Shown here one piece after another: positions 31,084 to 39,928 of a DNA stretch of 64,000 bases. This DNA is from Nocardioides aurantiacus (GTDB lineage: Bacteria > Actinomycetota > Actinomycetes > Propionibacteriales > Nocardioidaceae), in the NCBI RefSeq assembly GCF_003752505.1, contig NZ_RKHO01000001.1, positions 558,001-622,000 on the forward strand, written 5' to 3'. The notes under the pieces are model-generated. The model was given only the letters and a program-made list of their open reading frames with translations, did not search any database and was not told the DNA's origin. The translations under genes were made by a program, and so were the position numbers. Position 1 is the first letter of the stretch. Every line of letters begins with the position of its first letter.

Positions 31084-32118
31084 ATGACCGCAGCACCGAC
31101 CGCAGCGACCAACCCCGGGGCGGGCTACGCCCTGCTGGCCAAGGAGATCCGCGGCCTCGGCCTGCTGGAGCCACGACGCGGCTTCTACGCCGGCGTCGGC
31201 GCGGTGGCGCTGGTGCTGACCGCGCTGGTCGTCGTGGCGATGGTGGTCTGGCGCGACTCGTGGTGGCTGCTGCTGGGAGCACCCGTGCTCGCGGTCCTCT
31301 CCACGCAGTACGGCTTCCTGGGTCACGACATCGGCCACCGCCAGGTCACCCGCGGCCGCGTCGCCACCCGGGTGCTCGGCATCGGGGTCGGCAACGGTCT
31401 CGCCGGGCTGTCCTACGGCTGGTGGGTGGCCAAGCACAACGCCCACCACGCCCACCCCAACGACCTCGCCACCGACCCCGACGTCGCCGTCGGCGCCCTG
31501 GTCTGGGACGCCGACCAGGCCGAGGAGCGCCGGGGCGGGTTCGTCGGCTGGGTCACCCGCCACCAGGCGGCGCTGTTCGTCCCGATGCTGCTGGGCGAGG
31601 CCTTCGCGCTGCACGTCTCGAGCGTCCGCGAGCTGTTCAAGCCCGGGCTGCGCGACCGCGCGGCCGAGGCGACGCTGCTGGTGGCGCACCTCGCGGCGTA
31701 CGTCCTGCTGCTGGTGACCACGCTGACCTGGGCGCAGGCGATCGTGTTCGTGCTGGTCCACAAGATGCTCCAGGGCCTCTACCTCGGGCTGTCCTTCGCG
31801 CCCGGCCACAAGGGGATGCCGACGCTCGGGCCCGTGGAGGCGGCCGACCCGCTGCTGCGCCAGGTGCTGACCTCGCGCAACATCCGCGGCGGCCGGTTCG
31901 TCGACGCGGCGCTGGGCGGGCTGAACTACCAGATCGAGCACCACCTGTTCCCGAGCATGCCGCGGTCCAACCTGCGGCACGCCCAGCCCGTCGTACGCCG
32001 CTTCTGCGCGGAGCGCGGCGTGCCCTACGCCGAGGCGGGCGCTGCGACGGCGTACGCCGCGGGGCTCACGCACCTGCACGCCGTCGGCAGCCGGCTGCGG
32101 GAGCGCGTCGCGGCCTGA
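31084..32118 (+). CDS. Membrane fatty acid desaturase
   Basis: Di-iron, membrane-bound acyl desaturase of 344 residues. The three histidine boxes are HDIGH, HNAHHAH and QIEHHLFPSMPRSNL, the last with the Gln-x-x-His-His form. Hydrophobic segments flank them (about 35-85, 155-175 and 195-230). No cytochrome b5 domain, so an external ferredoxin or flavodoxin donor is expected. ATG start with an AGGAG about 12 bases upstream. A TACGCT at 31012-31017 could be its -10 element. Confidence 0.93.
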   Translation: MTAAPTAATNPGAGYALLAKEIRGLGLLEPRRGFYAGVGAVALVLTALVVVAMVVWRDSWWLLLGAPVLAVLSTQYGFLGHDIGHRQVTRGRVATRVLGIGVGNGLAGLSYGWWVAKHNAHHAHPNDLATDPDVAVGALVWDADQAEERRGGFVGWVTRHQAALFVPMLLGEAFALHVSSVRELFKPGLRDRAAEATLLVAHLAAYVLLLVTTLTWAQAIVFVLVHKMLQGLYLGLSFAPGHKGMPTLGPVEAADPLLRQVLTSRNIRGGRFVDAALGGLNYQIEHHLFPSMPRSNLRHAQPVVRRFCAERGVPYAEAGAATAYAAGLTHLHAVGSRLRERVAA

Positions 32119-32140
32119 CGCCGCTGTCGGTGCGGGGTCC

Positions 32141-32146
32141 TACGGT
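32141..32146 (+). promoter_or_regulatory. -10 element for a probably leaderless DsbA-family mRNA
   Basis: TACGGT fits TAnnnT and ends 6 bases before the ATG at 32153; no ribosome-binding site is present. Transcription would begin at or next to the start codon. Confidence 0.5.
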
Positions 32147-32152
32147 GGACCC

Positions 32153-32884
32153 ATGGCCGATCTCCGCTTCTGGTTCGACCCCGTCTGCCCCTTCGCCTGG
32201 ATGACCAGCCGCTGGGTGCGGCTGGTGCAGGAGGAGCGCTCCTACGACGTCGAGTGGCGCTTCATCTCGCTGCGGCTGCTCAACGCGGCCGTGGACTACG
32301 ACGCCCAGTTCCCGCCGGAGTACGCCGCCGGCCACACCGCCGGGCTGCGGCTGCTGCGGGTCGCGGCGCGGGTCCGCGAGGACCACGGCCCCGAGGCGGT
32401 CGCGCGGCTCTACGAGGCGCTGGGGGAGCGGATCTTCGAGACCCCGCGCTCGGGCGGCTGGACCGACGCCGACCAGTCCGTGGACGAGCGCGGCACGGCG
32501 GCCTTCCTCGCGCCGGTGCTGGCCGAGGTCGGGCTGCCGGCGTCCTTGGTGGACGCGCTGTCCGACGCCGCGCTCGACGAGGTCGTGCGGGCCGAGACCG
32601 ACGAGGCGCTCGCGCTGACGGGGCGCGACGTCGGCACCCCGATCATGCAGGTCGACCCGCCGGACGGGGTCGCCTTCTTCGGCCCCGTGATCAGCCGGGT
32701 GCCCGACGCCGCGGGCGCCGCCGTGCTGTGGGACCACGTGGTGGGGCTGGCGCGCTACCCCGGGTTCGCCGAGCTCAAGCGCAGCCTGCGCGAGCGGCCG
32801 CAGCTGCCCGGCCTCGGCGTCGACGTGGCCGAGGTGGGCGTCACCGAGGACTGGCACGGCGGCAGTCGGCGACAGCACCACTGA
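32153..32884 (+). CDS. DsbA-family protein (Rv2466c-like, monothiol)
   Basis: 243-residue cytosolic protein of the DsbA/FrnE thioredoxin-fold group, close in layout to mycothiol-dependent nitroreductase Rv2466c. The active-site region WFDPVCPFAWMTSRW keeps only the first cysteine of the CxxC pair. The cis-Pro loop is in VGTPIMQVD. A helical insertion separates the two halves of the fold. A single Cys suggests a mycothiol-linked monothiol mechanism, or loss of redox activity; this is inference. Confidence 0.85.
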   Translation: MADLRFWFDPVCPFAWMTSRWVRLVQEERSYDVEWRFISLRLLNAAVDYDAQFPPEYAAGHTAGLRLLRVAARVREDHGPEAVARLYEALGERIFETPRSGGWTDADQSVDERGTAAFLAPVLAEVGLPASLVDALSDAALDEVVRAETDEALALTGRDVGTPIMQVDPPDGVAFFGPVISRVPDAAGAAVLWDHVVGLARYPGFAELKRSLRERPQLPGLGVDVAEVGVTEDWHGGSRRQHH

Positions 32885-32915
32885 GGTCTTGCCCGGTTCT
32901 GCCAGGGTGGGGCCC

Positions 32916-33404
32916 GTGACCACCTCGCCGCCGCTGCACCACCAGCAGACCATCGTCGTCCACGTCCCCGCGGAGGAGCTCTACGACCTCGTCAGCGACG
33001 TCACCCGCACGGGCGAGTGGAGCCCGGTCTGCACCGCCTGCTGGTGGGAGGACGGCTCCACCCCGGGCACCGTCGGCGCCTGGTTCGGTGGGCGCAACGA
33101 GACGCCCGACCGCACCTGGGAGACGCGATCCCAGGTCGTCGCGGCCTCCCGCGGCCGCGAGTTCGCCTGGCTGGTCGGCGGCGCCCTGGTCCGGTGGGGC
33201 TACACGATGGAGCACGACGAGGACGGCACCTACCTCACGGAGTCGTGGGACTTCCTCCCGGCCGGCATCGAGTTCTTCCGCGAGAAGTACGGCGAGGAGG
33301 CCGAGGCGCAGATCGCCGAACGGTCGCAGGCCGCGCTGAACGGCGTGCCCGAGACGCTGGCCGCCATCAAACGGATCGCCGAGGACGCCGCCGCCGCGCG
33401 ATGA
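32916..33404 (+). CDS. SRPBCC (START-like) family protein
   Basis: 162-residue ligand-binding-fold protein. It has the typical opening [26 protein letters not shown], a Trp-rich central sheet and a long C-terminal helix. No catalytic residues can be named; members bind hydrophobic ligands or act as cyclases. GTG at 32916 preferred over the upstream TTG at 32889 because a CAGGGT -10-like motif (32903-32908) lies between them. It is followed by smpB after 7 bases. Confidence 0.85.
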   Translation: MTTSPPLHHQQTIVVHVPAEELYDLVSDVTRTGEWSPVCTACWWEDGSTPGTVGAWFGGRNETPDRTWETRSQVVAASRGREFAWLVGGALVRWGYTMEHDEDGTYLTESWDFLPAGIEFFREKYGEEAEAQIAERSQAALNGVPETLAAIKRIAEDAAAAR

Positions 33405-33411
33405 TGCGTCG

Positions 33412-33894
33412 GTGAAGAAGCGAGAAGAGGAGCTGGTCGTCGCGCGCAACCGCAAGGCGCGCCACGACTACCACCTCGAGGACACCTGGGAGGCCGGCAT
33501 CGTGCTGGTCGGCACCGAGGTCAAGGCGCTGCGCGCCGGTCGCGCCTCGCTCGTCGACGGTTTCGCCGAGGTCGAGGACGGCGAGGTGTGGCTGCAGCAG
33601 GTGCACATCCCGCAGTACGCCCAGGGCACCTGGACCAACCACACCGTCCGCCGCAAGCGCAAGCTGCTGCTCCACCGCACCGAGATCGCCCGCATCGAGC
33701 GTCGGCTGAGCGAGAAGGGCCTCACCCTGGTCCCGATCTCGCTCTACTTCTCCGGCGGCCGCGCCAAGGTCGAGATCGCCCTCGCCCGCGGCAAGAAGAC
33801 CTGGGACAAGCGCCACGCCCTCGCCGAGCGCCAGGCCACCCGCGAGGTCGAGGCGGAGTTCTCCCGGCGGTTGAAGGGGCGGCGGGGGGAGTAG
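33412..33894 (+). CDS. smpB: SsrA-binding protein SmpB
   Basis: Partner of tmRNA in trans-translation, rescuing stalled ribosomes. 160 residues with [34 protein letters not shown], then [15 protein letters not shown] and the basic C-terminal tail [23 protein letters not shown] start fits the normal N-terminus ([12 protein letters not shown]). No ssrA gene was recognised in the following 270 bases; it may lie elsewhere. A palindromic repeat begins 5 bases after the stop. Confidence 0.97.
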   Translation: MKKREEELVVARNRKARHDYHLEDTWEAGIVLVGTEVKALRAGRASLVDGFAEVEDGEVWLQQVHIPQYAQGTWTNHTVRRKRKLLLHRTEIARIERRLSEKGLTLVPISLYFSGGRAKVEIALARGKKTWDKRHALAERQATREVEAEFSRRLKGRRGE

Positions 33895-33899
33895 GTCTG

Positions 33900-33986
33900 G
33901 GGCAGTTTCACCGGCTGGCCGGTGAAACTGCCCGACAGAGCGGGCATTCCGGGCACGCGCGGGCAGTTTCCCCTGTCGAGCTGCCC
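33900..33986 (+). repeat. Dispersed palindromic repeat, copy 1
   Basis: A perfect 16-bp inverted repeat (33900-33915 and 33918-33933, centre TG) is followed after 27 bases by a degenerate hairpin with the same core (GGGCAGTTTC at 33961-33970, closing CTGCCC at 33981-33986). A second, inverted copy with identical spacing lies at 45614-45693. The left end is 5 bases behind the smpB stop. The rest of the gap to 34163 holds no recognisable gene or RNA. Confidence 0.85.
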
Positions 33987-34163
33987 GCGCGCGGCGTACG
34001 TCGCCATCACTGTCGAGAGGCGGGTGCGGGTCGGACAACCGCCCCCGCGTCGTACGCCGCCCGCATGCCCGTAAGTCCTGGTGCTGCGCCGGAGCCGTGG
34101 TCCCGGCGCAGTGACGGTTTCCTAGGCGACCCCGGGGAACCGCAGGGCCCCAGACCCAGCCCC

Positions 34164-36017
34164 CTACCCGAGCTCCCGATCGAGGTTCATGGCGGCGGAG
34201 ATCAGGGAGAGGTGGGTGAAGGCCTGGGGGAAGTTGCCGAGCTGCTCGCCGGCGAGACCGATCTGCTCGCCGTACAGCCCGAGGTGGTTGGCGTAGGTGA
34301 ACATCTTCTCCAGGGCCAGCCGGGCGTCCTCGAGGCGGCCGGAGCGGGTGAGCGCCTCGACGTACCAGAACGAGCAGAGCGAGAAGGTGCCCTCGGAGCC
34401 CTCCACGCCGTCGGGGGAGGCCTCGACGTCGTAGCGGAAGACGAGGCTGTCGGAGACCAGGCGGTCCTCGATCGCGGCCAGCGTGGAGGTGAAGCGCGGG
34501 TCGTTGGGCGCCACGAACTTCACCATCGGCATCAGCAGGACGCCGGCGTCGAGGGTGTCGGCGCCCGCGTGCTGCATGAACGCGCCGACCTCGGGGTCCC
34601 AGTGCTCGTCCATGATGCGGCGGTAGATGTCGTCACGTACGTCGGCCCAGCGCGACAGCTCGCCGGGGAGGCCGCGCTGGCGGGCGGTGCGCATCATCCG
34701 CTCGATGGCGACCCAGCTCATCAGCAGCGACGTGGTGTGGTGCCGCGGGTCGTCGCGGATCTCCCACATCCCGGCGTCGGGCCGCTCCCAGTTGTCCATC
34801 AGCCACTCCAGCGCCCGGGTGAGGTCGTGCCAGGAGTCGGCGCTGATGCCCTCGCCGTACTTGTTGTAGAGGTAGACCGAGTCGATCAGCTCGCCGTAGA
34901 TGTCGAGCTGGAGCTGGTCGACGGCCCCGTTGCCGATCCGCACCGGCCGCGAGTCGCGGTAGCCGCGCAGGTGGTCGAGCTCGGTCTCGTGGGGGACGTT
35001 GCCGTCGATGTCGTAGAGCACGAGCAGCGGGCCGAGGTCCTCGGTCGTGCCGTTCTCGGGCGGGTGCGCCATCCGCTCCGACAGCCACCGCATGAAGGCG
35101 GCCGCCTCGTCGGTGAAGCCGAGCCGCAGCAGGGCGTAGAGGCTGAACGCGGCGTCGCGGATCCAGACGTAGCGGTAGTCCCAGTTGCGCCCGCCGCCCA
35201 TCGCCTCGGGCAGGCTCGTGGTCGGTGAGGCGATGATCGCGCCGGTCGGCTCGTGGGTGAGCAGCTTGAGGGTGAGGGCGGAGCGGTTGACCGTCTCCCG
35301 CCAGCGCCCGGTGTACGTCGAGCGCGAGACCCACGCCCGCCAGAACTGCGCGGTGCGCTGGAACAACCGGTCGCTGTCGACCGCGTCGGTGGAGGCCACG
35401 GCCTCGTCCTCGCCCAGCACCTCGAGCACGAACAGCGCCTCCTGACCCTGGCTCAGGGTGAGCTCGGCGAGCACGTCGCCGTCCTGCAGCCGCAGCTCGA
35501 CCGACGCGGTCAGCCCGAGGCGCACCTCGCCCCCGGTGATCAGCACGCCCTCCGCGACCGCCTCGGTCTCGGGGTGCGTGCGGCCGTAGTCGGGCCGCGC
35601 GCTCAGCGTCATGGTGAGGTCGGTGGTGCCGCGGACGGCCGTCACCCGCCGCACGATGCGCTGCCGGTGGTCGGGGTCGGAGGCCTGCAGGACCGGCATG
35701 AAGTCGTGCACCTCGGCGACCCCGCGCTCGGTCATGAAGCGGGTGACCAGGATGGTGCTGTCGGGGAAGTAGAACTGGCTGGTGCGCACGCCCGCCTCCT
35801 GCTGCGGCCCGAGCCGCCAGGAGCCACCGCGGTCGGGGTCGAGCAGGGAGCCGAAGACGCTCGGGGAGTCGAAGCGACCGGCGCAGAACCAGTCGATGGT
35901 GCCCTCGGACCCCACGAGCGCGCAGGTGCGCAGGTCGCCGATCAGCCCGTGCTGGGCGATCGGCAGGAAGTCCTCGTGACCACCCGGTCGGCTGTCCGCC
36001 CGACCGGCCTCAGCCAC
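34164..36017 (-). CDS. Glycoside hydrolase family 15 (glucoamylase/trehalase type)
   Basis: 617 residues, cytosolic. An N-terminal beta-sandwich (about 15-260, [26 protein letters not shown]) precedes the (alpha/alpha)6 barrel with the GH15 signature [23 protein letters not shown] and a late catalytic segment [18 protein letters not shown]. This form is common in actinobacteria; several characterised members hydrolyse trehalose, but glucoamylase activity cannot be excluded. The GTG start overlaps the zwf stop by 8 bases, so it is co-transcribed with glucose-6-phosphate dehydrogenase, consistent with feeding released glucose into the pentose phosphate path. Confidence 0.93.
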   Translation of the reverse strand: MAEAGRADSRPGGHEDFLPIAQHGLIGDLRTCALVGSEGTIDWFCAGRFDSPSVFGSLLDPDRGGSWRLGPQQEAGVRTSQFYFPDSTILVTRFMTERGVAEVHDFMPVLQASDPDHRQRIVRRVTAVRGTTDLTMTLSARPDYGRTHPETEAVAEGVLITGGEVRLGLTASVELRLQDGDVLAELTLSQGQEALFVLEVLGEDEAVASTDAVDSDRLFQRTAQFWRAWVSRSTYTGRWRETVNRSALTLKLLTHEPTGAIIASPTTSLPEAMGGGRNWDYRYVWIRDAAFSLYALLRLGFTDEAAAFMRWLSERMAHPPENGTTEDLGPLLVLYDIDGNVPHETELDHLRGYRDSRPVRIGNGAVDQLQLDIYGELIDSVYLYNKYGEGISADSWHDLTRALEWLMDNWERPDAGMWEIRDDPRHHTTSLLMSWVAIERMMRTARQRGLPGELSRWADVRDDIYRRIMDEHWDPEVGAFMQHAGADTLDAGVLLMPMVKFVAPNDPRFTSTLAAIEDRLVSDSLVFRYDVEASPDGVEGSEGTFSLCSFWYVEALTRSGRLEDARLALEKMFTYANHLGLYGEQIGLAGEQLGNFPQAFTHLSLISAAMNLDRELG

Positions 36018-37464
36018 GGAGCTGCCACCCGCCGGGCGGCATCGCGAGCGCGGCCTCGGGACCCCAGGAGCCGGGCTCGTAGGACTGCACCTCCGGCGGC
36101 GACTGGAGCACCGGCTCGCAGACCTGCCACAGCCGGTCGACCTCGTCGGCGCGGGTGAACAGCGTCTGCTCGCCGCGCAGGACGTCGAGCAGCAGCCGCT
36201 CGTAGGCCTCCAGCGGCGTGGCGTCGGGGGCGGCGTCGCCGACGTCGAGGTGCATGGTGGCCTCCACCAGGTCCATGTCGGGGCCGGGCTTCTTGGCCCG
36301 CATCTCCACGTGGATGCGCGGGTCGTCGGTCAGCTCCAGCACGAGGTCGTTCGGCGGCCGGTCGGTCGGCTCGTCGTCGAACATCGTGCACGCCGAGCCG
36401 CGGAAGCGCAGCGTGATCACGCGGTCCCCCTTGGCCAGGCGCTTGCCGGTGCGCAGGTAGAACGGCACGTCGCGCCAGCGGTCGTTGTCCACGAAGGCCT
36501 CGATGGCGACGAAGGTCTCGACCTCGGAGTCGTCGGCCACGTCGTCCTCGTCGCGGTAGCCGTCGTACTGGCCGTACACCACGCGCGCGGGGTCCAGCGG
36601 CCGCATCGCCTCGAAGACGGCGTGCTTGGCGTCGCGCACGGCGTCGGCGGTGAAGTGCTCGGGGTCCTCGAGGGCCACGAAGCCCAGCAGCTGGCACAGG
36701 TGGGTGGAGATCATGTCGCGCAGGCACCCGGTGGACTCGTAGAAGCTGCCGCGGCCCTCCATGCCGAGGTCCTCGGGCACGTCGATCTGCACCGAGGCGA
36801 TGGAGTGGCGGTTCCAGGCGGGCTCGAACAGGCCGTTGGCGAACCGCAGCGCCAGGATGTTCTGCACCGCCTCCTTGCCGAGGAAGTGGTCGATGCGGAA
36901 CACCTGGTCCTCGTCGACGACGTCCTTGAGCGCCGCGTCGAGCTCGCGGGCGCTCTCCAGGTCGAGGCCGAACGGCTTCTCCAGCACCAGCCGGGCGCGC
37001 TCGGTCAGCTGCTCGCGACCGAGCATCGCGACCATCCCCTGCATGGCCGAGGGCGGCACGGAGAGGTAGACGAGGCGGCGTACGTCGTCCCCGAGCTCCT
37101 CCTCGCAGGCGCGGACCGCGGCGGCCAGGTCGCTGCCGTCGTCGGCGTCGGAGGTCTGGAAGCTGATCCGCTCCAGCAGCACCCGCGCGACGTCCTCGTC
37201 GAGGTCCTCGACGGTGTCCTGCAGGCCCTCGCGGACCTGGTCACGGAACTCCTCGTCGGTGCCGGGGGAGTGGCGGCCGCTGCCGATGATGCGGAAGTCC
37301 TCGGGCATCCGCCCGGCGGCGGCCAGGTGGTAGAAGCCGGGGAAGAGCTTGCGGGCGGCGAGGTCGCCGGTGGCCCCGAACAGGACCATCACGTGGGGCG
37401 GGAGCTGCTCCTCCGCGGAGGAGGTGGAGGGGGCGGACTGCGGGGCGGTGGAGGAGTCGGGCAC
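36010..37464 (-). CDS. zwf: Glucose-6-phosphate 1-dehydrogenase
   Basis: First enzyme of the oxidative pentose phosphate path, making NADPH. 484 residues. NADP loop [25 protein letters not shown]; the active-site signature [21 protein letters not shown]; then the C-terminal sheet with YLRTGKRL. The GTG start has an AAGGAG two bases upstream, which is close; an internal start is possible but would cut the nucleotide loop. The first 20 residues are Ser/Pro-rich. Operon with the GH15 gene. Confidence 0.96.
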   Translation of the reverse strand: MPDSSTAPQSAPSTSSAEEQLPPHVMVLFGATGDLAARKLFPGFYHLAAAGRMPEDFRIIGSGRHSPGTDEEFRDQVREGLQDTVEDLDEDVARVLLERISFQTSDADDGSDLAAAVRACEEELGDDVRRLVYLSVPPSAMQGMVAMLGREQLTERARLVLEKPFGLDLESARELDAALKDVVDEDQVFRIDHFLGKEAVQNILALRFANGLFEPAWNRHSIASVQIDVPEDLGMEGRGSFYESTGCLRDMISTHLCQLLGFVALEDPEHFTADAVRDAKHAVFEAMRPLDPARVVYGQYDGYRDEDDVADDSEVETFVAIEAFVDNDRWRDVPFYLRTGKRLAKGDRVITLRFRGSACTMFDDEPTDRPPNDLVLELTDDPRIHVEMRAKKPGPDMDLVEATMHLDVGDAAPDATPLEAYERLLLDVLRGEQTLFTRADEVDRLWQVCEPVLQSPPEVQSYEPGSWGPEAALAMPPGGWQLRG

Positions 37465-37559
37465 GTCTCCTTCGTACCCGACGCCCCCGCAGCGTCACGT
37501 GGCCCGCGCCACGCGGCGTACCGGACCCGGGTCCGCCGGGGCGCCGAGCCGGGACGCAC

Positions 37560-37594
37560 CACGGACGCGGACCCGAGCGGGGTCCGCGTCCGTG
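37560..37594 (-). terminator. 15-bp hairpin behind the sigma factor gene
   Basis: Perfect stem 37560-37574 and 37580-37594 around a 5-nt loop (GAGCG), 25 bases beyond the minus-strand stop of the sigma gene and ahead of zwf. It lacks a T-run. It should separate the two transcription units. Confidence 0.75.
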
Positions 37595-37618
37595 GGGTGG
37601 TGCTGGTGAGGGTCTCGC

Positions 37619-38578
37619 TCAGCCGGCCGCGCGGCCCGGCTGGGGGTCCTCGATGTCCGAGCGGAGCTGACCCAGGATGCGGGCGAGCAGCCGGGAGACC
37701 TGCATCTGCGTGACGCCGATGTCCTCGGCGATCTCACGCTGGGTGAGGCCGTCGAAGAACCGCAGCTGCAGGACGCGACGGTCACGGTCGCCGAGACGGC
37801 GCACGACGGGGCCGAGCATGACCCGGGCCTCCGCGGCGTCGCCGTCGTTCTCCTGCCCGGGCAGGACGTCGCCCAGGGCGATGGGGGAGTCCTGGCCGAC
37901 CGGCACGTCGAGGGAGGCGGGGGTGAAGCAACCGAGCGCGCTCATCGCCTCGGACACCTCGCTCTCGGCGACGCCGAGACGCTCGGCGATCTCCTTCGGC
38001 TCGGGGTCACGACCCAGGCTGTTGGCGAGGTCGCCGCGCGTCGGGGCGATCCGGGCCTGGAGCTCCTGGATCCGGCGCGGCGGCCGGACCATCCACCCGG
38101 CGTCGCGGAAGTGGCGCTTGACCTCGCCCCGCATGGTCGGCACGGCGAAGCTGACGAACTCGTGACCGGTGGAACGGTCGAAGCGACGCGCCGCCTTGAC
38201 GAGCGCGAGCCGGGCGACCTGGAGCAGGTCGTCGGTGGGGATGCCGCGTGAGCGGAACCGGGCGACCACGGCCGTGGCCAGGCCGAGGTTGAGCTCGACG
38301 ACGCGGTCGAGCAGGCGGCGCCGCTCCTCGGGGTCCTCGGTCGCGTCGGCCTCGGCGAAGAGGTCGGCGGTGTCGTGGGCCCGCTCCTGGCGACGCGCCT
38401 CCGAGGGCGTCGTGGGGCGGTCGTCGAGCGCAGCCGTCGGGCGGGCGGCGGCATGGGGCTGACGGATGATCGTCGTGGTCGACGTGTCGGACAGGGCCTG
38501 GGGCAGGGCGTCGGACGTCGTGACGGAGGTGGGCGTGTCGGAGAGGTCAGAATGCGTGGGGCGGTCGATGTCGTTCAT
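37619..38578 (-). CDS. SigB/SigF-family RNA polymerase sigma factor
   Basis: 319-residue group 3 sigma factor. A long polar N-terminus (1-75, Thr/Asp-rich) is followed by region 2 with GIPTDDLLQVARLALVKAARRFD and HEFVSFAVPTMRGEVKRHFRD, region 3 GDLANSLGRDPEPKEIAERLGV, and region 4 RVLQLRFFDGLTQREIAEDIGVTQMQVSRLLARIL. This pattern belongs to the stress/sporulation group (SigB, SigF, SigG). No anti-sigma gene adjoins it. ATG at 38578 preferred over an upstream in-frame GTG at 38710 because the extension is not family-like. Confidence 0.9.
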   Translation of the reverse strand: MNDIDRPTHSDLSDTPTSVTTSDALPQALSDTSTTTIIRQPHAAARPTAALDDRPTTPSEARRQERAHDTADLFAEADATEDPEERRRLLDRVVELNLGLATAVVARFRSRGIPTDDLLQVARLALVKAARRFDRSTGHEFVSFAVPTMRGEVKRHFRDAGWMVRPPRRIQELQARIAPTRGDLANSLGRDPEPKEIAERLGVAESEVSEAMSALGCFTPASLDVPVGQDSPIALGDVLPGQENDGDAAEARVMLGPVVRRLGDRDRRVLQLRFFDGLTQREIAEDIGVTQMQVSRLLARILGQLRSDIEDPQPGRAAG

Positions 38579-38744
38579 CGGGTCACCACCGTTCGTGTCG
38601 CTGAGTGGTTTCGCCGAGTGGCTGCAGCGAAGGTGGGCGCGAGGCGCCTCGCACGGGGTGTACCGGTGGGTGCTTTCGTGGACCACCGGCGTCGGGACGA
38701 TCCCGTGCAACGTCTTCGACAGTACGCCCTCCCCCTGACATCGC

Positions 38745-39386
38745 TCACCCCCCTGCGGGTGAACTTCCGGCGAGGTGCGCCCTCAGACCGCCCATCGCGT
38801 CGTCCAGGAGGCCCCTCAGGTCCGCCTCCGGGCGGCGCAGCCACAGCTCGTACGCCGCGAGGGCCAGCGCCAGGGAGACCTGGCTCACCACCTCGGGCAC
38901 CAGGTCGTGCGGTCCGACCCCCTGGCGGCGGGCCACGAACTCGGCGATCACGGCCCGCCACTCGGCGTACCGCAGCGCGGAGTGGGCCTGCAGCTCCGGC
39001 GTCATCAGGATCAGCCGCATCCGCTCGCGGTGGCCGGGCTCGGCGCCATCGGGGAAGTCGTTGAAGGACAGCACGGCCCGGTGCACGGCCTCGTGGACCG
39101 GCAGGTCGTCGGGCATGGCGGCGAGGGTGTCGCGGAAGCCGGCCAGGGTGCGGTCGAAGCGTCCCCACGGGATGTCGTTCTTGGAGCGGTAGTAGCGGAA
39201 CAGCGTGCGTCGTCCGACCCCGACCTCGGCGGCGATCATGTCCAGCGTCGTCCCGGCGAAGCCGTGGTCGGCGAAGAGCCGGAAGGCGGCCCGCTCGATG
39301 GCGCCGTGGCTGGTCGCGACGGGGCGTCCGAGGGCCGAGCTGCTGCTGCGCGCCGGCGTGGCGCCGGAGAGGGACCGCTCCACCAT
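38745..39386 (-). CDS. mftR: MftR, TetR-family regulator of the mycofactocin cluster
   Basis: 213-residue TetR-type repressor. HTH at about 25-70: IERAAFRLFADHGFAGTTLDMIAAEVGVGRRTLFRYY. The C-terminal ligand domain follows. It is divergent from mftA over a 114-bp gap, the usual mftR place. MftR of mycobacteria is reported to respond to long-chain acyl-CoA; that is literature knowledge and untested here. ATG at 39386 is the start that keeps the expected short arm before the HTH. Confidence 0.93.
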   Translation of the reverse strand: MVERSLSGATPARSSSSALGRPVATSHGAIERAAFRLFADHGFAGTTLDMIAAEVGVGRRTLFRYYRSKNDIPWGRFDRTLAGFRDTLAAMPDDLPVHEAVHRAVLSFNDFPDGAEPGHRERMRLILMTPELQAHSALRYAEWRAVIAEFVARRQGVGPHDLVPEVVSQVSLALALAAYELWLRRPEADLRGLLDDAMGGLRAHLAGSSPAGG

Positions 39387-39416
39387 GAGGGGCGCGAATC
39401 TACCCGACCGGAGGGG

Positions 39417-39458
39417 TGACTTTCCGCACTTGGTGCCAATACTGTGGCGCGCACCACA
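39417..39458 (+). promoter_or_regulatory. Candidate mftA promoter and MftR operator
   Basis: GTGACT (39417-39422) and TACTGT (39440-39445), 17 bases apart, fit a -35/-10 pair. A near-perfect 16-base palindrome TGTGGCGC-GCACCACA (39443-39458, 7 of 8 pairs) overlaps the -10, where bound repressor would block polymerase. The palindrome lies within the mftR-mftA gap and is assigned to MftR by place only. Confidence 0.55.
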
Positions 39459-39500
39459 GCCCGGGCACGGGGTCCGGGCGGGCGACGTCCAGGAGGACCC

Positions 39501-39626
39501 ATGACCCCCGAGCAGCCCAGCACCACCGCGGAGCAGAGCGCAGCGGCCGAGCCCGCCACCGGGGAGGTCGTCACCGACAGCCTCGTCGAGGAGGTCTCCA
39601 TCGACGGCATGTGCGGCGTCTACTGA
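39501..39626 (+). CDS. mftA: MftA, mycofactocin precursor peptide
   Basis: Ribosomal precursor of the redox cofactor mycofactocin, 41 residues. The C-terminus VEEVSIDGMCGVY is the diagnostic core; the final Val-Tyr is the part that MftC decarboxylates and cross-links. The leader is Thr/Ala/Glu-rich. ATG with an AGGAGG at 39491-39496 decides the start; a longer in-frame reading from 39444 is not supported. The TGA overlaps the mftB ATG by one base. Confidence 0.97.
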   Translation: MTPEQPSTTAEQSAAAEPATGEVVTDSLVEEVSIDGMCGVY

Positions 39627-39928
39627 TGCTCGACGAGCCCTGGACCCTGTCACCTGCGGTGGCGCTGCGACCCGAGCCGTTCGGTGCGCTGGCCTACCAC
39701 TTCGGCAACCGCAAGCTCAGCTTCCTCAAGCGGCCCGAGCTGGTGACGGTGGTCCGGGGACTCGGCGACCAGCCGGACGTGCGTGCCGCGCTGCTCGCCG
39801 CCGGCGTCCCCGAGCCGCAGCACGCGTCGTACGTCGAGGCGCTGCGCGGCCTGGCCGCCACCGACATGATCCGTCCCCGCGAGACCGCACCCCAGAACGC
39901 CCCCCAGACCGCTGGAGCCCCGGCATGA
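39626..39928 (+). CDS. mftB: MftB, peptide chaperone (RiPP recognition element)
   Basis: PqqD-like carrier that binds the MftA leader and delivers it to MftC. 100 residues with the family segment LRPEPFGALAYHFGNRKLSFLKRPELVTVVRGL. The C-terminal 15 residues, rich in Pro/Gln/Ala, are variable. Start and stop overlap those of neighbours (TGATG and ATGA), so the peptide, chaperone and radical SAM enzyme are translationally linked. Confidence 0.95.
   Translation: MLDEPWTLSPAVALRPEPFGALAYHFGNRKLSFLKRPELVTVVRGLGDQPDVRAALLAAGVPEPQHASYVEALRGLAATDMIRPRETAPQNAPQTAGAPA

Noticed and set aside
33895-34163. Possible ssrA (tmRNA) gene behind smpB
   Set aside because: No tRNA-like ends or tag-peptide frame could be found; the space is filled by the palindromic repeat and unremarkable sequence.
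34027-35228. Open frames running through the repeat next to smpB and encoding GQFHRxAGETA-like strings
   Set aside because: Such strings come from translating the palindromic repeat and not from a protein family; they appear at both repeat copies in different frames.
38579-38710. N-terminal extension of the sigma factor from GTG 38710
   Set aside because: The extension is unlike sigma factor N-termini, and an ATG with a GGTGG ahead lies at 38578.
39444-39500. Longer MftA starting 19 codons upstream
   Set aside because: The extra residues are Arg/Gly-rich and lie over the promoter and operator region; the AGGAGG fits only the ATG at 39501.
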